The notes beneath the pieces were generated by a model. That model made no database searches, was not told where the DNA came from, and saw only the letters and a list, made by a program, of their open reading frames with translations. Source: an uncultured Sphingomonadaceae bacterium (lineage in GTDB: Bacteria; Pseudomonadota; Alphaproteobacteria; Sphingomonadales; Sphingomonadaceae). Taken from it: 64,000 bases of DNA. Where the stretch lies: NCBI GenBank assembly GCA_902806235.1, contig CADCVW010000047.1, positions 1 through 64,000 of the forward strand, read 5' to 3'. Below are positions 36,725-47,223 of this stretch, piece after piece. A program made the position numbers and the translations under genes. Within the stretch, counting starts at the first letter, position 1. Every line of letters begins with the position of its first letter.

Positions 36725-37040
36725 GTGGGCCCGTGGCGGCTCGGCAAGCTGTGGCTGGTCGACGCGCACGGCCTCGCCAAGGACGCGCTGCACGTCCACG
36801 TCGGGCTGAGCTTAATGCTGGGCGCGGCGGCCCTGCTCCGGCTGCGGCTGCGCGACCCGCGGCTCCCGGGCCTGGTGCTGCTCGCGGCGCTGGGGGGCGG
36901 GGCCTGGGACGGCTGGGACACGGTGCGCTACGACGGCGAAGCGCCGCGCTGGGCCGGGAGCGCGAAGGACGTGCTGAACACCTTGTTCTGGCCCGCCGTG
37001 CTTTGCGGGCTGGCGCTACACCAAGCTGCTGGGGCGCTAG
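36725..37040 (+). CDS. Small membrane protein, probably frameshifted at its end
   Basis: GTG 36725 opens [76 protein letters not shown], a short protein of about 105 residues with two or three helices that resembles conserved uncharacterised membrane proteins. As written, the frame reads on to 37384, antisense through purQ. Shifting by one base near 37010 gives ...RYTKLLGR and a TAG at 37038-37040 that overlaps the purQ stop. I infer a one-base mutation or sequencing error; the coordinates assume the restored end. Confidence 0.6.
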
Positions 37041-37702
37041 GCGAGCGCCTCCACCAGACCCTCGAACAAGCGCCGCCCCCCTCGCCCACCGTGTGCGGGG
37101 TCGAAGGCGCGCTCGGGGTGGGGCATCAGGCCGAGCACGTTGCTGCGTTCGTTGACGATGCCGGCGATGTCGCGGGCGGAGCCGTTGCAAGGGTCGGCGT
37201 AGCGGAAGGCGACGCGGCCTTCGCCCTCCAGCCGGTCGAGCGTGGCCTCGTCCGCCTGGTAGTTGCCGTCGTGGTGGGCGACGGGCAGATCGATCACCTC
37301 GCCCGGCTCGTAGCGGCGGGTGAACGGCGTGTCCGCGTTGCCCACGCGGAGCGGGGCGTCGCGGCAGACAAAGCGTATCCCTGAGTTGCGCATCAAGGCG
37401 CCCGGGAGCAGCCCGGCTTCGGTCAGGATCTGGAAGCCGTTGCACACGCCGAGCACGGCGACGCCCTTGTCCGCCGCGTCCTTCACTGCGCGCATGACGG
37501 GCGAGCGCGCGGCCATCGCGCCCGAGCGGAGGTAGTCGCCGTAAGAGAAGCCGCCGGGGACGCCGATCAGGTCGAGGTCGTCCGGCAGTTCGGTCTCGCG
37601 ATGCCAGAGCATGACGGGTTCCCGCCCGGTTGCTTCCCGTAGCGCGACCGCCAGGTCGCGGTCGCAGTTGGAGCCGGGAAAGACGACCACGGCGCTCCTC
37701 AC
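37037..37702 (-). CDS. purQ: Phosphoribosylformylglycinamidine synthase, glutaminase subunit
   Basis: The 221-residue GATase subunit of the three-part FGAM synthase (PurL-PurQ-PurS) delivers ammonia from glutamine in purine synthesis. [26 protein letters not shown], the nucleophile in GVCNGFQIL and MPHPERAFD with the His/Glu pair are present. The start is GTG at 37702, overlapping the purS stop (GTGA). purL is not in this window, so the synthase is encoded in two places. Confidence 0.96.
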   Translation of the reverse strand: MRSAVVVFPGSNCDRDLAVALREATGREPVMLWHRETELPDDLDLIGVPGGFSYGDYLRSGAMAARSPVMRAVKDAADKGVAVLGVCNGFQILTEAGLLPGALMRNSGIRFVCRDAPLRVGNADTPFTRRYEPGEVIDLPVAHHDGNYQADEATLDRLEGEGRVAFRYADPCNGSARDIAGIVNERSNVLGLMPHPERAFDPAHGGRGGRRLFEGLVEALA

Positions 37703-37932
37703 GGCAGCTCCACGCGGTAATTTTCGATCACGGTGTTGGCGAGGAGCCGGCGGCACATCTCGTCGATCGCCTCCGCCGGGGTGCCGTCGGCGAGCTCCAG
37801 CTCGATCAGCTTGCCGACGCGGACGTCGGCGACGGCGTCGGCGAAGCCCAGCCCGTCGAGCGCGTGGTGGACGGCGCGGCCCTGCGGGTCGAGCACCCCG
37901 GGCTTGAGGGTGACGTGGACGCGGGCCTTCAT
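37699..37932 (-). CDS. purS: Phosphoribosylformylglycinamidine synthase subunit PurS
   Basis: A 77-residue Pur[60 protein letters not shown]. It bridges PurL and PurQ in the FGAM synthase complex. It lies downstream of purC after a roughly 150-base repeat-containing spacer and is coupled to purQ. Confidence 0.96.
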   Translation of the reverse strand: MKARVHVTLKPGVLDPQGRAVHHALDGLGFADAVADVRVGKLIELELADGTPAEAIDEMCRRLLANTVIENYRVELP

Positions 37933-37950
37933 GGGCGGGGCTCCAAAGCT

Positions 37951-38086
37951 CCCTCTCCCGCTGAGCCGAGAGAGGGTGAACCGTCCGGACAGGACGGTTC
38001 ACGGGTGAGGGCACGCCCTATCGACGGGCGATTGCGGCGGTGGGCGGCCTACCCTCACCCAACCCTCTCCCGCAAGCGGGAGAGGG
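37951..38086. repeat. Cluster of intergenic hairpins between purC and purS
   Basis: Three mirrored units lie in this spacer: CCCTCTCCCGC...GAGAGAGGG (about 37951-37976), GAACCGTCC-N5-GGACGGTTC (37978-38000, 9-bp perfect stem) and CCCTCTCCCGC-AA-GCGGGAGAGGG (38063-38086, 11-bp perfect stem). They resemble REP/BIME-like intergenic repeats. They sit inside the pur unit and may attenuate or stabilise its message. Confidence 0.6.
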
Positions 38087-38088
38087 CT

Positions 38089-38868
38089 TCACTTGCCCCG
38101 CTTCTTGCGGTGGGTCTCCATGTCGAGCACCATGTTGGCGTCGCCTTCCGGCAGGAGGCCCAGCCGCCGCGCGATCTGCTGATAGGCCTCAATCTCGCCG
38201 CCGAGGTCGAGCCGGAAGCGATCCTTGTCGAGCTTCTCGTTGCTCTGCAGGTCCCATAGGCGGCAGCCGTCCGGGCTGATCTCGTCGGCGAGGATCACGC
38301 GGGCGTAGTCGTTCTCCCACAGCCGGCCGAACTCGAGCTTGAAATCGACGAGCCGGATGCCGATCGCCGCGAACATGCCGCTCAGGAAGTCGTTCACGCG
38401 GATTGCCATGTCGGCGATGTCGTTCATCTCGTCCTGGCTCGCCCAGCCGAAGCAGGCGATGTGCTCGTCGGCGACGAGCGGGTCGCCGAGCGCGTCGTCC
38501 TTGAGGCAATATTCGATGATGGTGCGGGGGAGCTGGGTCCCCTCCTCGATGCCCAACCGCTTGGACAACGAACCCGCGGCGACGTTGCGCACGATCACCT
38601 CCAGCGGGATGATCTCCACCTGGCGGATCAGCTGCTCGCGCATGTTGAGGCGGCGGATGAAGTGGGTGGGCACGCCGATGCGCCCCAACGCCGTGAACAG
38701 GTGCTCGCTGATGCGGTTGTTGAGCACGCCCTTGCCGGAGATCGTGCCCTTCTTCTGCGCGTTGAAGGCGGTCGCGTCGTCCTTGAAATACTGGATCAAG
38801 GTGCCGGGCTCGGGACCCTCGTAGAGGATCTTGGCCTTGCCTTCGTAGACTTGGCGGCGGCGTGCCAT
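38089..38868 (-). CDS. purC: SAICAR synthetase
   Basis: A 259-residue phosphoribosylaminoimidazole-succinocarboxamide synthase. The N-terminal [34 protein letters not shown] is the PurC start, and [32 protein letters not shown] and [11 protein letters not shown] carry the family signatures. It joins aspartate to CAIR. It is encoded upstream of purS-purQ in the same direction. Confidence 0.97.
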   Translation of the reverse strand: MARRRQVYEGKAKILYEGPEPGTLIQYFKDDATAFNAQKKGTISGKGVLNNRISEHLFTALGRIGVPTHFIRRLNMREQLIRQVEIIPLEVIVRNVAAGSLSKRLGIEEGTQLPRTIIEYCLKDDALGDPLVADEHIACFGWASQDEMNDIADMAIRVNDFLSGMFAAIGIRLVDFKLEFGRLWENDYARVILADEISPDGCRLWDLQSNEKLDKDRFRLDLGGEIEAYQQIARRLGLLPEGDANMVLDMETHRKKRGK

Positions 38869-39191
38869 GGGCGGGCTCCCGGGAGCTGGAAAGAACGGCG
38901 CCCCGCGCCGCGGCGGGAGCTCGCGCGCGACACGGGGCGGGGAGCGGGGCTATAGCCGACGGGGGCGGCGGGGGGAAGCGGCGGCTGGGCTCTCCTGCCG
39001 CGAAGCGAGAGGGCCGTTGCCTCGCTCACCTCCACCGTCATCCCCGCGCAGGCGGGGAATAATGACCCTCGACGTGCGCGGGTGCGCACCTGCAAAGGTC
39101 GAAGGTTATGGACCCCCGCGTTCGCGGGGGTGCAGGGTCGATTTGGAGGGGCCTGGAGGTAGAGCCAAACTTCCCTACCCCATCTTTCCCC
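38869..39191. other. Intergenic region with mirrored repeats
   Basis: About 320 bases without a gene lie between purC and an S9 peptidase gene. They contain two hairpin repeats: CCCCGC/GCGGGG at 39052-39067, embedded in a GTCAT...ATGAC mirror, and ACCCCCGCG-TT-CGCGGGGGT at 39112-39131. The upstream part should contain the purC promoter, but I cannot place boxes with confidence. Confidence 0.5.
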
Positions 39192-41258
39192 CTACTTCGA
39201 CGCCAGCGCCTCCCGTAGCCCCGGCGCGAACTCCGCGCCGTGGAGGACCTGCGCGGTGGACGCCTTGACCGCGCCGCCGATCGGCTCGGCGCGTCCGCCG
39301 AGGCAGCTCTGCAGAAAGTTCTCGGCCACCGCGTTGAAGGCGATGTTGTTCACGGGACGGGCAAAGCCGTGGCCTTCGTCGGGGAACAGGACGTAGGTGA
39401 CGGGAATGCCTTTGGCCTTCATCGCGTCCACGATCTGGTCCGACTCCGCCTGCTTGACCCGCGGGTCGTTGGCGCCCTGGCCGATCAGCAGCGGCTTCGT
39501 GATCCGGTCGGCGCGGCCGAGCGGCGAGCGCGCTTCAAGCAGCGCGCGGCCTTCGGCAGTCGCCGGGTCGCCGACGCGGGCGTAGAGCTGGCGCTTGCCC
39601 GCCTCCCAATAGGCGGGGATCGACTGGATCAGCGTGAACAGGTTGGACGGGCCGACGATGGACACGCCGCAGCGGAACTTGTCGGGGGTGAAGGTGAGGC
39701 CGACGAGCGTCGCGTAGCCGCCGTAGCTGCCGCCCATGATCGCCACCTTGTCGGGGGTGGTGACGCCTTGGCGCACCGCCCAGTCGACTGCGTCGATGAG
39801 GTCGTCGTGCATCTTGCCGGCCCATTCACGGTTGCCGGCGCTGATGAAGCGCTTTCCGAAGCCGGTGGAGCCGCGGTAGTTGACGCTCATCACCGCGTAG
39901 CCGCGGTTGGCGAGCCACTGGTGCGAACCGTTGTAGCCGTACTGGTCGCGCGCCTGCGGCCCGCCGTGGACGAGCAGCACGAGCGGCGCTGGGCGGTCGG
40001 CGCGACCGTCCCTATTCGCGTCGGCCCCGGCCGGGAGCGTGAGGTAGCTCGGCAGCGTCAGGCCGTCGCGGGTGCGGATCTCCACGCCGTGCATGGGGAC
40101 CAACGGTGCGCCGGCGAGCTCCGGCCGGCTGACGAACAGTTGGGTGAGCTTGCGGCCGCGACGGTCGAACAGCCAGGTCTCCGACGGGCGCACGACGGGG
40201 TCGACCGCTACCGTCCAGCGGCTGTTGTCGTCGGTCTGCGAGGTGACGATCGGCGGCGCGCCGAGCCGCTGCTCGAGAAAGCGGAGGTCGGCGCCGATCG
40301 CGCGGTCGAGCGGCTTCCATTCGGGCTTGAGGTAATCGGCGCGGTAGGCCTGGACTGCGAAGGTCCTAGGGTCGACCAGCACGCCGCCGATGTCGGCGCG
40401 CGCGTCCTGCGCTAACGGCCGGGTGCGGCCGGTGGCGACGTCCTGCGCGAGCAGCGCGGCGGTGTCGCGCCCGCGGCTGTCGATCCAGTAGAGCGTGCGG
40501 CCGTCGGCGCTGAAGCCGACGGGCGAGGTGGTGAGCGCGTCATCCAGGCCGATGCGGGCGAAGGGCTCCGCCTCGATCTTGCCGTCGGTCATGCGGTGGT
40601 AGTCGACGCCGCCTTCCGCGTCGGGCTTGGCGGCGATGCGGAGCTTGAGATCGTTGTCAGCGACAAAGCCCGCGTAGCCGTCGTTCTGCTGTACCAGCGT
40701 CAGCTTGCCTGTCTTGAGGTCGAGGCTGTGGACGTCGTGATAGCGCGGGTCGCGGTTGTTCAGGCCGACGAGGACGCGGTCCTTGATCCGGTTAGAGGTG
40801 CCGACAATCATCGCCCGCGTCTTTTCGAACGGGGTGAGCGTGGTCTGGCGGCCGGTGGCGACGTCGACGCCGTAGAGCAGGAAGTTCTCGTCGCCGCCCT
40901 TGTCGTTGACGAACAGGATCTGGCGCGCGTCCGGCGACCAGTTGTAACTGCGGATCGGCCTCGCCTTCTCGTTCGTCAGCGCGCGCGCCGCCTGCGGGTC
41001 GGACGCGGGGGCGACCCAGATGTTGAGCACGCCGTCGCGCGGCGCGATCCACGACAGCCAGCGGCCGTCGGGGGAGATGCGGCCGGCGGTGCGCGACGGG
41101 TTGCCGAACAGCTTGTCGCGCGCGATCAGCGGGGGAGCATCGGCCGGCGCGCCGGCGGCAGGCGCGGGCGCGCTCGCGGCGGACCCTTGCGCGATCACGG
41201 GCGCGGCGAGCGCGACGACGCCCGCCGCGGCGAGCAACGTGCCAGTCAAGTAACGCAT
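39192..41258 (-). CDS. S9-family peptidase (acylaminoacyl-peptidase-like), exported
   Basis: A 688-residue peptidase with signal peptide [24 protein letters not shown], a propeller domain ([28 protein letters not shown]) and a C-terminal hydrolase domain: catalytic Ser in [12 protein letters not shown], Asp in GANDPRVK and His in [49 protein letters not shown] is typical of the DPP/AAP group. It probably acts periplasmically, complementing the other S9 enzyme and the POT transporter. Confidence 0.93.
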   Translation of the reverse strand: MRYLTGTLLAAAGVVALAAPVIAQGSAASAPAPAAGAPADAPPLIARDKLFGNPSRTAGRISPDGRWLSWIAPRDGVLNIWVAPASDPQAARALTNEKARPIRSYNWSPDARQILFVNDKGGDENFLLYGVDVATGRQTTLTPFEKTRAMIVGTSNRIKDRVLVGLNNRDPRYHDVHSLDLKTGKLTLVQQNDGYAGFVADNDLKLRIAAKPDAEGGVDYHRMTDGKIEAEPFARIGLDDALTTSPVGFSADGRTLYWIDSRGRDTAALLAQDVATGRTRPLAQDARADIGGVLVDPRTFAVQAYRADYLKPEWKPLDRAIGADLRFLEQRLGAPPIVTSQTDDNSRWTVAVDPVVRPSETWLFDRRGRKLTQLFVSRPELAGAPLVPMHGVEIRTRDGLTLPSYLTLPAGADANRDGRADRPAPLVLLVHGGPQARDQYGYNGSHQWLANRGYAVMSVNYRGSTGFGKRFISAGNREWAGKMHDDLIDAVDWAVRQGVTTPDKVAIMGGSYGGYATLVGLTFTPDKFRCGVSIVGPSNLFTLIQSIPAYWEAGKRQLYARVGDPATAEGRALLEARSPLGRADRITKPLLIGQGANDPRVKQAESDQIVDAMKAKGIPVTYVLFPDEGHGFARPVNNIAFNAVAENFLQSCLGGRAEPIGGAVKASTAQVLHGAEFAPGLREALASK

Positions 41259-41265
41259 GGTAGTT

Positions 41266-41311
41266 CCCTCCCCTATTCTTTGGTAAAGCTAGACCGAAGA
41301 ACAGGGGAGGG
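41266..41311. terminator. Hairpin downstream of the DUF4349 gene
   Basis: 15-nt arms (41266-41280 and 41297-41311, CCCTCCCCT/AGGGGAGGG core) pair with one mismatch around a 16-nt loop. It lies between the DUF4349 stop and the S9 peptidase start, both on the minus strand. No strong T-run follows, so it may be a Rho-assisted terminator or mRNA-stabilising hairpin. Confidence 0.45.
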
Positions 41312-41328
41312 CCAAGCGTTATTGCAGC

Positions 41329-42294
41329 TCAGGCCGGCTCGGCCGCCGACGCGGGCCGGTCCCATCGCAGCAGGCCGAAGCGCCGCGCGATCCACCACAA
41401 GGAGCCGAGCAGCAGCGCCCAAGGCGCGAGGCTCGCCAGCAGGAGCAGGATCATCCCCGCGCCCGAGACCAGATTGTCGCCCGCCTCGGCGAGAGCGCGG
41501 CGGAACGGGGCGCGCGTCTCGAAGCCGGGGACGAGGTCGCCCGAGCCGTACTGGAAGACCATGGGCGTGGTGGCGAGCGACTCCTCGTCGGCCTCGCGGC
41601 TCTGCCGCTGCGCGCGGATGCGCTCGCGGAGCTGCTGGGCCTGGTAGGTCAGCTCGACGCGTTCACCGCGGCCGGCGCGGGCGAGCTGCTCCTCCGTGCG
41701 GGCGAGGTCCTCCTGCAGCTGGGCGATGGTGCGGGTCGCGCCGCGGATGGCCGCGCCCACCTCCACCCCGGTGATCTCGCTGTCGACGAGCATCCCGTCG
41801 GCGCGCGCAACCCCCTCCACCCCGTTCTTGCCGAAGCCGCGGGCGATCACGGGGTCGAGCTTGAAGGCGAGCATCGCCTCGATGTCGCGCTCGCCGACCA
41901 GCCGGTAGCGCATCCCGGTGATCCGGCACCGCGCCGCGCCCAGCTTCTCGCAGGCGGAGGCGTGGGCCTCCTGCACCGCGCTGATGCGGTCGGCGGGGAG
42001 GCGGAAAGCGTAGCGGTAGTTGAAGGCGACGCCCGGCGCAGCGGTGGGGGCGATGGAGGGGCCGCCGGCCGAGGCGTCTATCTGCGCTCGGGACGCTCCC
42101 GCCGCGACCGGCGGTGGCGGCGCCATGGGCGCAGCCATGTCGGTGGTCGAACCCTCTTCCGGGCGCGGCGGGGCTTCCTGCGTGTCGAACACCCGCGTGT
42201 CGCGCGATGCCTCTTCCGTCCGCTCTTCGCTCCGTCCGCCGCAGCCCGCCAACAGGGCGAGCGCGGTCGTCGCGCACAGCATCCGCTTGATCAT
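41329..42294 (-). CDS. DUF4349 domain-containing lipoprotein
   Basis: The 321-residue protein has a lipoprotein signal (MIKRMLCATTALALLAGCGG, lipobox LAGC). The DUF4349 domain reads YRYAFRLPADRISAVQEAHASACEKLG, RITGMRYRLVGERDIEAML, then a coiled-coil (AAIRGATRTIAQLQEDLARTEEQLARAGRGERVELTYQAQQLRERIRAQRQ) and one C-terminal helix (AGMILLLLASLAPWALLLGSLWWIARR). The architecture suggests an inner-membrane-anchored envelope protein of unknown function. Confidence 0.88.
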   Translation of the reverse strand: MIKRMLCATTALALLAGCGGRSEERTEEASRDTRVFDTQEAPPRPEEGSTTDMAAPMAPPPPVAAGASRAQIDASAGGPSIAPTAAPGVAFNYRYAFRLPADRISAVQEAHASACEKLGAARCRITGMRYRLVGERDIEAMLAFKLDPVIARGFGKNGVEGVARADGMLVDSEITGVEVGAAIRGATRTIAQLQEDLARTEEQLARAGRGERVELTYQAQQLRERIRAQRQSREADEESLATTPMVFQYGSGDLVPGFETRAPFRRALAEAGDNLVSGAGMILLLLASLAPWALLLGSLWWIARRFGLLRWDRPASAAEPA

Positions 42295-42413
42295 GCCTAC
42301 CCTCCACGATGAGCTCTGATCGGCCCCAGATACAATAGTACACGACTAGTGTTTCGCCGCCAAGCGGGCGCGTTCGGCTCGCGTTCCGGGGCGTCCGCGC
42401 CTATCTTGAGGGC

Positions 42414-44675
42414 ATGGCAGACATCGACCTCGCGACCGCCCCCGACCCACTCGACCACATCGTCGAAGCGCCGCTCGATAGCGCGCTCAGCGAGCGCTAC
42501 CTCGTCTACGCGCTGTCCACGATCACCGCACGAAGCCTGCCGGACGTGCGCGACGGGCTGAAGCCCGTGCACCGGCGGCTGCTGTGGGGAATGCGGCTGC
42601 TCCGCCTCGACCCGACGAGCGCCTACAAGAAATGCGCGCGCGTCGTCGGCGACGTGATGGGCAAATATCATCCGCACGGCGACCAGTCGATCTACGACGC
42701 GATGGTGCGGCTCGCCCAGCCCTTCGCGCTACGCTACCCGCTGGTCGACGGCCAGGGCAATTTCGGCAACATCGACGGCGATAATGCGGCGGCCATGCGC
42801 TACACGGAAGCGCGCCTTACCGCCGCCGCCAATGAGCTGATGGCGGGGCTCGACGAGGGCACCGTCGAGTTCCGGCCGACCTACAACGGCGAGGAGGAGG
42901 AGCCGGAGGTCTTCCCCGGGCTGTTCCCCAACCTGCTGGCGAACGGCGCGTCGGGCATCGCGGTGGGCATGGCGACGAGCATCCCGCCGCACAACCTCGC
43001 CGAGATCATCGATGCGGCGACGCTGCTGATCGACGACCCGCACCTCGACGACGCCGCGCTGATGGGCGTATTCCGCGGGCCGGACCTGCCGACAGGCGGG
43101 GTGCTCGTCGATCCCCCCGCGTCGATCGCGGCGGCATACAGGAGCGGGCGCGGCTCGTTCCGCGTGCGGGCACGCTGGACGGTGCAGGAGTTGGGGCGCG
43201 GCACCTGGGCGGCGGTGGTCTCCGAGATCCCTTACGGCGTGCAGAAGGGCAAGCTGATCGAGCAGATCGCCGCCCTGGTCGACGAGCGCAAGCTGCCGAT
43301 CCTGGCGGAAGTGCGCGACGAATCGGACGAGGCGATCCGCATCGTGCTGGAGCCGCGCAGCCGCGCGGTGGACCCGCAGCTGCTGATGGACAGCCTGTTC
43401 AAGCTGACCGACCTTGAGGTGCGCGTGCCGCTCAACCTCAACGTGCTTGATGCGCAGAGGCGGCCCGGCGTGATGAGCCTGAAGGAAGCGCTGCTCGCCT
43501 GGGCGGCGTTCCAGGTGGAGACCTTGGTCCGCCGCGCGCAGCACCGCGCGGCGCGGATCGACGAGCGGCTGGAGCTGCTCGCGGGCTACCTGACCGCGTA
43601 TCTCAACCTCGACCGCGTAATCGCCATCATCCGCGAGGAGGACGAGCCGAAGCCGGTGCTGGCCGCCGAGTTCGCGCTGACCGACCGCCAGGCCGAAGCC
43701 ATTCTCAACATGCGGCTGCGCAGCCTGCGACGCCTGGAGGAGATGCAGCTCCGGAAGGAGCGGGCGGGGCTGGAGAAGGAGCGGGCGGAGCTAACCAAGC
43801 TGCTCGAATCGCCGCAGCGGCAGCGCACCCGGCTGAAGAAGGATTTGGCGGCGCTCCGCGCGCGCTACGGCCCCGACACGGCGCTCGGCGCGCGGCGGAC
43901 CACGCTAGAGGAAGCGGGGCCGACGCGCGAGATCCCGCCGGAGGCGTGGATCGAGCGCGAGCCGGTGACGGTGATCCTCTCCCAGCGCGGCTGGATCCGG
44001 GCGATGCGCGGCCATGTGCCTTTGGGCGAGGCGGAGGCGGCGAAGTTCAAGGAAGGCGACGGGCCGCTCTTCGCCTTCCACGCGCACACCACCGACAAGC
44101 TGCTGCTGGCGACCGCGGGGGGGCGTTTCTACACGCTCCACGCCGACAAGCTGCCGGGCGGGCGGAGCTTCGGCGAGCCGGTGCGGCTGATGGTCGACCT
44201 GGAGGGCGAAGCGGAGATCATCGCGCTGTGCAAGGCGCGGCCGGGGGCCAAGCTGCTGCTCGCCTCCACGGACGGGCGCGGCTTCGTGACGAACGCGGGC
44301 GACGCGCTGGCCGAGACGCGCAAGGGCAAGCAGGTGGTGAACGTCAAGGAAGGCGAGCGGCTGCGCGTGATCCGCGAGGTGCCGGAAGGCGCGGACTCAG
44401 TCGCGGCGATCGGCGAGAACCGCAAGCTGGTGCTGTTCCCCTTGGCCGAGGTGCCGGAGCTGACGCGCGGCGCGGGCGCGCCCTTGCAGCGCTACCGCGA
44501 CGGGGGGTTGAGCGACGCCGTGGCGCTGCGTTTCGCCGACGGCCTGAGCTGGACGATGGGCGGCGCCTCCGGGCGGACGCGGACGGAGGCCGACCTGACC
44601 GCCTGGCGCACCGCGCGCGGCGCCGCCGGGCGGATGGCGCCCAACGGCTTTCCGCGGGACAACCGGTTCGGGTGA
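42414..44675 (+). CDS. parC: DNA topoisomerase IV subunit A
   Basis: A 753-residue type IIA topoisomerase subunit that decatenates chromosomes with Par[51 protein letters not shown] and the catalytic Tyr130 ([11 protein letters not shown]) are conserved. The coiled-coil tower (about residues 415-480) and a C-terminal beta-pinwheel follow. In the quinolone-determining segment the E. coli Ser80 equivalent is Gln91 and Glu84 is Asp95, probably the normal alphaproteobacterial state. Confidence 0.96.
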   Translation: MADIDLATAPDPLDHIVEAPLDSALSERYLVYALSTITARSLPDVRDGLKPVHRRLLWGMRLLRLDPTSAYKKCARVVGDVMGKYHPHGDQSIYDAMVRLAQPFALRYPLVDGQGNFGNIDGDNAAAMRYTEARLTAAANELMAGLDEGTVEFRPTYNGEEEEPEVFPGLFPNLLANGASGIAVGMATSIPPHNLAEIIDAATLLIDDPHLDDAALMGVFRGPDLPTGGVLVDPPASIAAAYRSGRGSFRVRARWTVQELGRGTWAAVVSEIPYGVQKGKLIEQIAALVDERKLPILAEVRDESDEAIRIVLEPRSRAVDPQLLMDSLFKLTDLEVRVPLNLNVLDAQRRPGVMSLKEALLAWAAFQVETLVRRAQHRAARIDERLELLAGYLTAYLNLDRVIAIIREEDEPKPVLAAEFALTDRQAEAILNMRLRSLRRLEEMQLRKERAGLEKERAELTKLLESPQRQRTRLKKDLAALRARYGPDTALGARRTTLEEAGPTREIPPEAWIEREPVTVILSQRGWIRAMRGHVPLGEAEAAKFKEGDGPLFAFHAHTTDKLLLATAGGRFYTLHADKLPGGRSFGEPVRLMVDLEGEAEIIALCKARPGAKLLLASTDGRGFVTNAGDALAETRKGKQVVNVKEGERLRVIREVPEGADSVAAIGENRKLVLFPLAEVPELTRGAGAPLQRYRDGGLSDAVALRFADGLSWTMGGASGRTRTEADLTAWRTARGAAGRMAPNGFPRDNRFG

Positions 44676-44682
44676 GGCGGAG

Positions 44683-45894
44683 CTAGGCGAGCGCTTCCGC
44701 CAGCCGCGCAGAGACGAGCGCCTCCAGCGCGTCGCTCTCGGGAAAGCCGGCCGAGATCCAGTCGCGCTCGATCGCCTGGAGCGTCGCCGCCACCTTGGGG
44801 CCGGGCTTGAGCCCCCGCGCGATCAGCGCGCCGCCGGTCAGCGGCAGCTTGGGCTTCTCCCAGCCGTCGAGCGCGCGGAGTGCCGGGCCCGGGTCGGGCG
44901 AGAGCAGGAGCAGGCGGTCGCGCGCGGCGTCCGTCCCCAAGCGGTAGGCGAGCGCGCGCGGCTCCTCGGCCCGCCAGCCGGGGGCGGTGGTCGCGGCTAG
45001 GCGCGCGCGGGCGGCGTTGCTGAGCTTAAGGCGCGCGGCGACGGCCTCCCCCAGCCCGCCTTCCGGCCCGAGCAGCGCGGCCAGGCGGCGCAGCGGGTCA
45101 GGCGCGCCTTCGTGCCGGGACTCACGCTCCTCCAGCGCGCGAAGGCGGACGACGCCGTCGTCGCCGATCTCCGGCAGCACGGGGCGAAGGATGCCCTGCC
45201 CGACCATCAGCGCCAGCGTCGCCGCCGGGCGGGGCATGGCGAGGAGTTTGAGCAGCTCGTCGGCGATCCGCTCGCGCGACAAGGCCATCAGGTCGTTGGC
45301 ACGTGCGGCGCAGGCGTCGAGCGCAGCCCGATCCGGCTCCGCGCCCCCGAAGCGCGCTTGGAAGCGGAAGAAGCGTAAGATGCGCAGGTGGTCCTCCGCG
45401 ATGCGGGTGAGCGGGTCGCCGATGAAGCGGACGCGGCGCTCGGCCAGGTCGGCGAGGCCATGGTGGAAGTCATGCACCTCGCCGGTGAGCGGGTCGGCGA
45501 ACAGCGCATTGATCGTGAAGTCGCGCCGCGCGGCGTCCTCGCGCCAGTGGGCGGAGAAGGCGACGGTGGCGCGGCGGCCGTCCGTTTCCACGTCGCGGCG
45601 GAGCGTGGTGATCTCCAAGGGCTTGCCGCCGACCACCGCGCCCACCGTGCCGTGGAGGAGGCCGGAGCGCGAGGTCCACAGCTCGACGCCGGCCGCCTCC
45701 AGCCGCCGCACCGTCTCCTCGGGCGGGAGCCTGGTGGCGATGTCGACGTCGGCGGCGGGCTGCCCGAGCAGGCTGTCGCGCACCCAGCCGCCGACGTACC
45801 GGCTCTCCCCCTCCGCCGCGCCGACGGCGCGGAGCAGGCGGGCGAGGCCGTCGGGGTCGAAGCCGGCGGGGGGAACGGGAACGGTGGTCGGCAT
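44683..45894 (-). CDS. cca: CCA tRNA nucleotidyltransferase
   Basis: This 403-residue class II nucleotidyltransferase adds or repairs the tRNA 3'-CCA. YVGGWVRDSLLGQPAADVDIATRLPPEE carries the GG(x)RD and DxD active-site motifs; RRDFTINALFADPLTGEVHDF and DLAERRVRFIGDPLTRIAEDHLRILRFFRFQARFG are the B and C motif regions. It converges on parC with seven bases between stops. Confidence 0.96.
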   Translation of the reverse strand: MPTTVPVPPAGFDPDGLARLLRAVGAAEGESRYVGGWVRDSLLGQPAADVDIATRLPPEETVRRLEAAGVELWTSRSGLLHGTVGAVVGGKPLEITTLRRDVETDGRRATVAFSAHWREDAARRDFTINALFADPLTGEVHDFHHGLADLAERRVRFIGDPLTRIAEDHLRILRFFRFQARFGGAEPDRAALDACAARANDLMALSRERIADELLKLLAMPRPAATLALMVGQGILRPVLPEIGDDGVVRLRALEERESRHEGAPDPLRRLAALLGPEGGLGEAVAARLKLSNAARARLAATTAPGWRAEEPRALAYRLGTDAARDRLLLLSPDPGPALRALDGWEKPKLPLTGGALIARGLKPGPKVAATLQAIERDWISAGFPESDALEALVSARLAEALA

Positions 45895-45926
45895 GGCCGA
45901 GGTGCGCGCCTTTACTTCTTCTCGTC

Positions 45927-46007
45927 ATCCCGGGCCTGACCCGGGACCCATCTTTCTTCTGCCGACGACGGCGAAGGAGAAGGTGGGTCCCGGGTCAAGC
46001 CCGGGAT
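45927..46007. repeat. Intergenic mirrored repeat (24-bp arms)
   Basis: Arms at 45927-45950 and 45984-46007 pair with one mismatch (core CCCGGG and GACCCGGGACCCA) around a 33-base loop. It lies just upstream of cca and downstream of the NUDIX gene. The sequence type is common between sphingomonad genes, so it is probably a dispersed repeat also able to fold as a hairpin in transcripts of the NUDIX operon. Confidence 0.65.
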
Positions 46008-46066
46008 AACGCTGTTGCGTGATGGAGCGCCGCACTCCCCGGGGCGAGCGAACGCCGGCCGTCTTC

Positions 46067-46663
46067 CTATCCCGCCCGCAGCCGCCGTGACAGGTTGACG
46101 ATCATCGCCGCCGTCGCGCCCCAGATGCGGCGGCCGTCCCAGTCTATCCGGTAGTGGGGGCGCTCGCGCCCCCGCCACATCACCGTGGCGAAGCGCTGGT
46201 TCGCCGGGTCGGTGACGAAGCCGAGCGGCGCTTCGAAGATCGCCGCCACCTCCGCCTCCGCCGCGCACAGCGGCAGGCCGGGCGGGATGATGCCCACCAC
46301 GGGGGTGACGAGATAGTCGGTGACGGTGCGGTAGCGGTCGGCCAGCCCGATCACGTCCACCGCGCCGCGCGGCAGCGCCACCTCCTCCTCGGCTTCGCGC
46401 AGCGCGGCAGCGACGGGGCCGGCGTCGTCCGGGTCCACCCGCCCGCCGGGAAAGGCGACTTGCCCCGCGTGGTGGCGCATGAACTCTGGCCGCTGGGTGA
46501 GGAGCAGGGTCGGCTCCGGCCGGTCCACCACGGCGGCGAGCACGGCGGCAGGGACGGGGACGCCGGCGGTTTCGCCCGCGCCGTCCGGGTCGTCGCCGGG
46601 AAGCAGGTCGAGCCCCGCCGCCGGCCGCGCGAGCGCGGCGGCGAGCCGCTCGCGCAAGGTCAC
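46067..46663 (-). CDS. CoA pyrophosphatase, NUDIX family
   Basis: A 198-residue NUDIX hydrolase of the NudL/PCD1 group. RHHAGQVAFPGGRVDPDD followed by AALREAEEEVAL is the CoA-pyrophosphatase-extended Nudix box; the first box Glu is Asp here. The start is GTG at 46663, overlapping the DUF1285 stop (GTGA). Together with DUF1285 and the downstream cca gene it forms a block frequent in alphaproteobacteria. Confidence 0.9.
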   Translation of the reverse strand: MTLRERLAAALARPAAGLDLLPGDDPDGAGETAGVPVPAAVLAAVVDRPEPTLLLTQRPEFMRHHAGQVAFPGGRVDPDDAGPVAAALREAEEEVALPRGAVDVIGLADRYRTVTDYLVTPVVGIIPPGLPLCAAEAEVAAIFEAPLGFVTDPANQRFATVMWRGRERPHYRIDWDGRRIWGATAAMIVNLSRRLRAG

Positions 46664-47214
46664 GCGGCGGCGAAGGGAAAGAAGGCGCCGCCGCTCCACA
46701 AGCCGGGCGGGTCGGCGTCCTCGGCGAGCGCCAGCTCGGCGAGCTCGTAATAGACGGGGCGCGCGAGCAGCGCCTCCAGCCCACCGCGGACGTGGAGGTA
46801 AGGGTGCGGGCCGTCCGAATCCGCCGCGTCGGCGAAGCGTAAGGGGTGCTCCGGCCCCGCGACGACCAGATCGCCCGTGTTGAGGCGGAAAGCGAGCCGG
46901 CGGTCGCGGCCTGCACCCTCGCTCAGCAGCTCCACCGCGAGGAACGGCGCGTCCTCCACGTCGATGTCGAGCCTCTCGCCCGGCGTGACTAGTACGAAGC
47001 GCCCGTCGGGCTCGCGGCGGAGGATAGTGGAGAAGAGCCGCACCAGCTCCGGGCGAGTGATCTCCGATTCCTCGTGCCACCAGCGCCCGTCGCGGGCGAT
47101 GCGCATGGCGGAGTGGCCGCAGTGGGTGGGGTTCCATTTCTCGACCGGCGGCAGCCGCCGCTCGGCGGCGAGCCGCGCCACCTCCGCAAGGGACAGCCGG
47201 GAGAAGTCCTCCAT
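46660..47214 (-). CDS. DUF1285 domain-containing protein
   Basis: A 184-residue DUF1285 protein: LPPVEKWNPTHCGHSAMRIARDGRWWHEESEITRPELVRLFSTILRREPDGRFVLVTPGERLDIDVEDAPFLAVEL. The family has a two-domain beta-rich structure and no established function. Coupled to the NUDIX gene downstream. Confidence 0.92.
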   Translation of the reverse strand: MEDFSRLSLAEVARLAAERRLPPVEKWNPTHCGHSAMRIARDGRWWHEESEITRPELVRLFSTILRREPDGRFVLVTPGERLDIDVEDAPFLAVELLSEGAGRDRRLAFRLNTGDLVVAGPEHPLRFADAADSDGPHPYLHVRGGLEALLARPVYYELAELALAEDADPPGLWSGGAFFPFAAA

Positions 47215-47223
47215 GCCGCGATC

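Noticed and set aside
37933-38088. Purine riboswitch between purC and purS
   Set aside because: The hairpins are simple mirrored repeats, lie inside the operon and lack a purine aptamer core.
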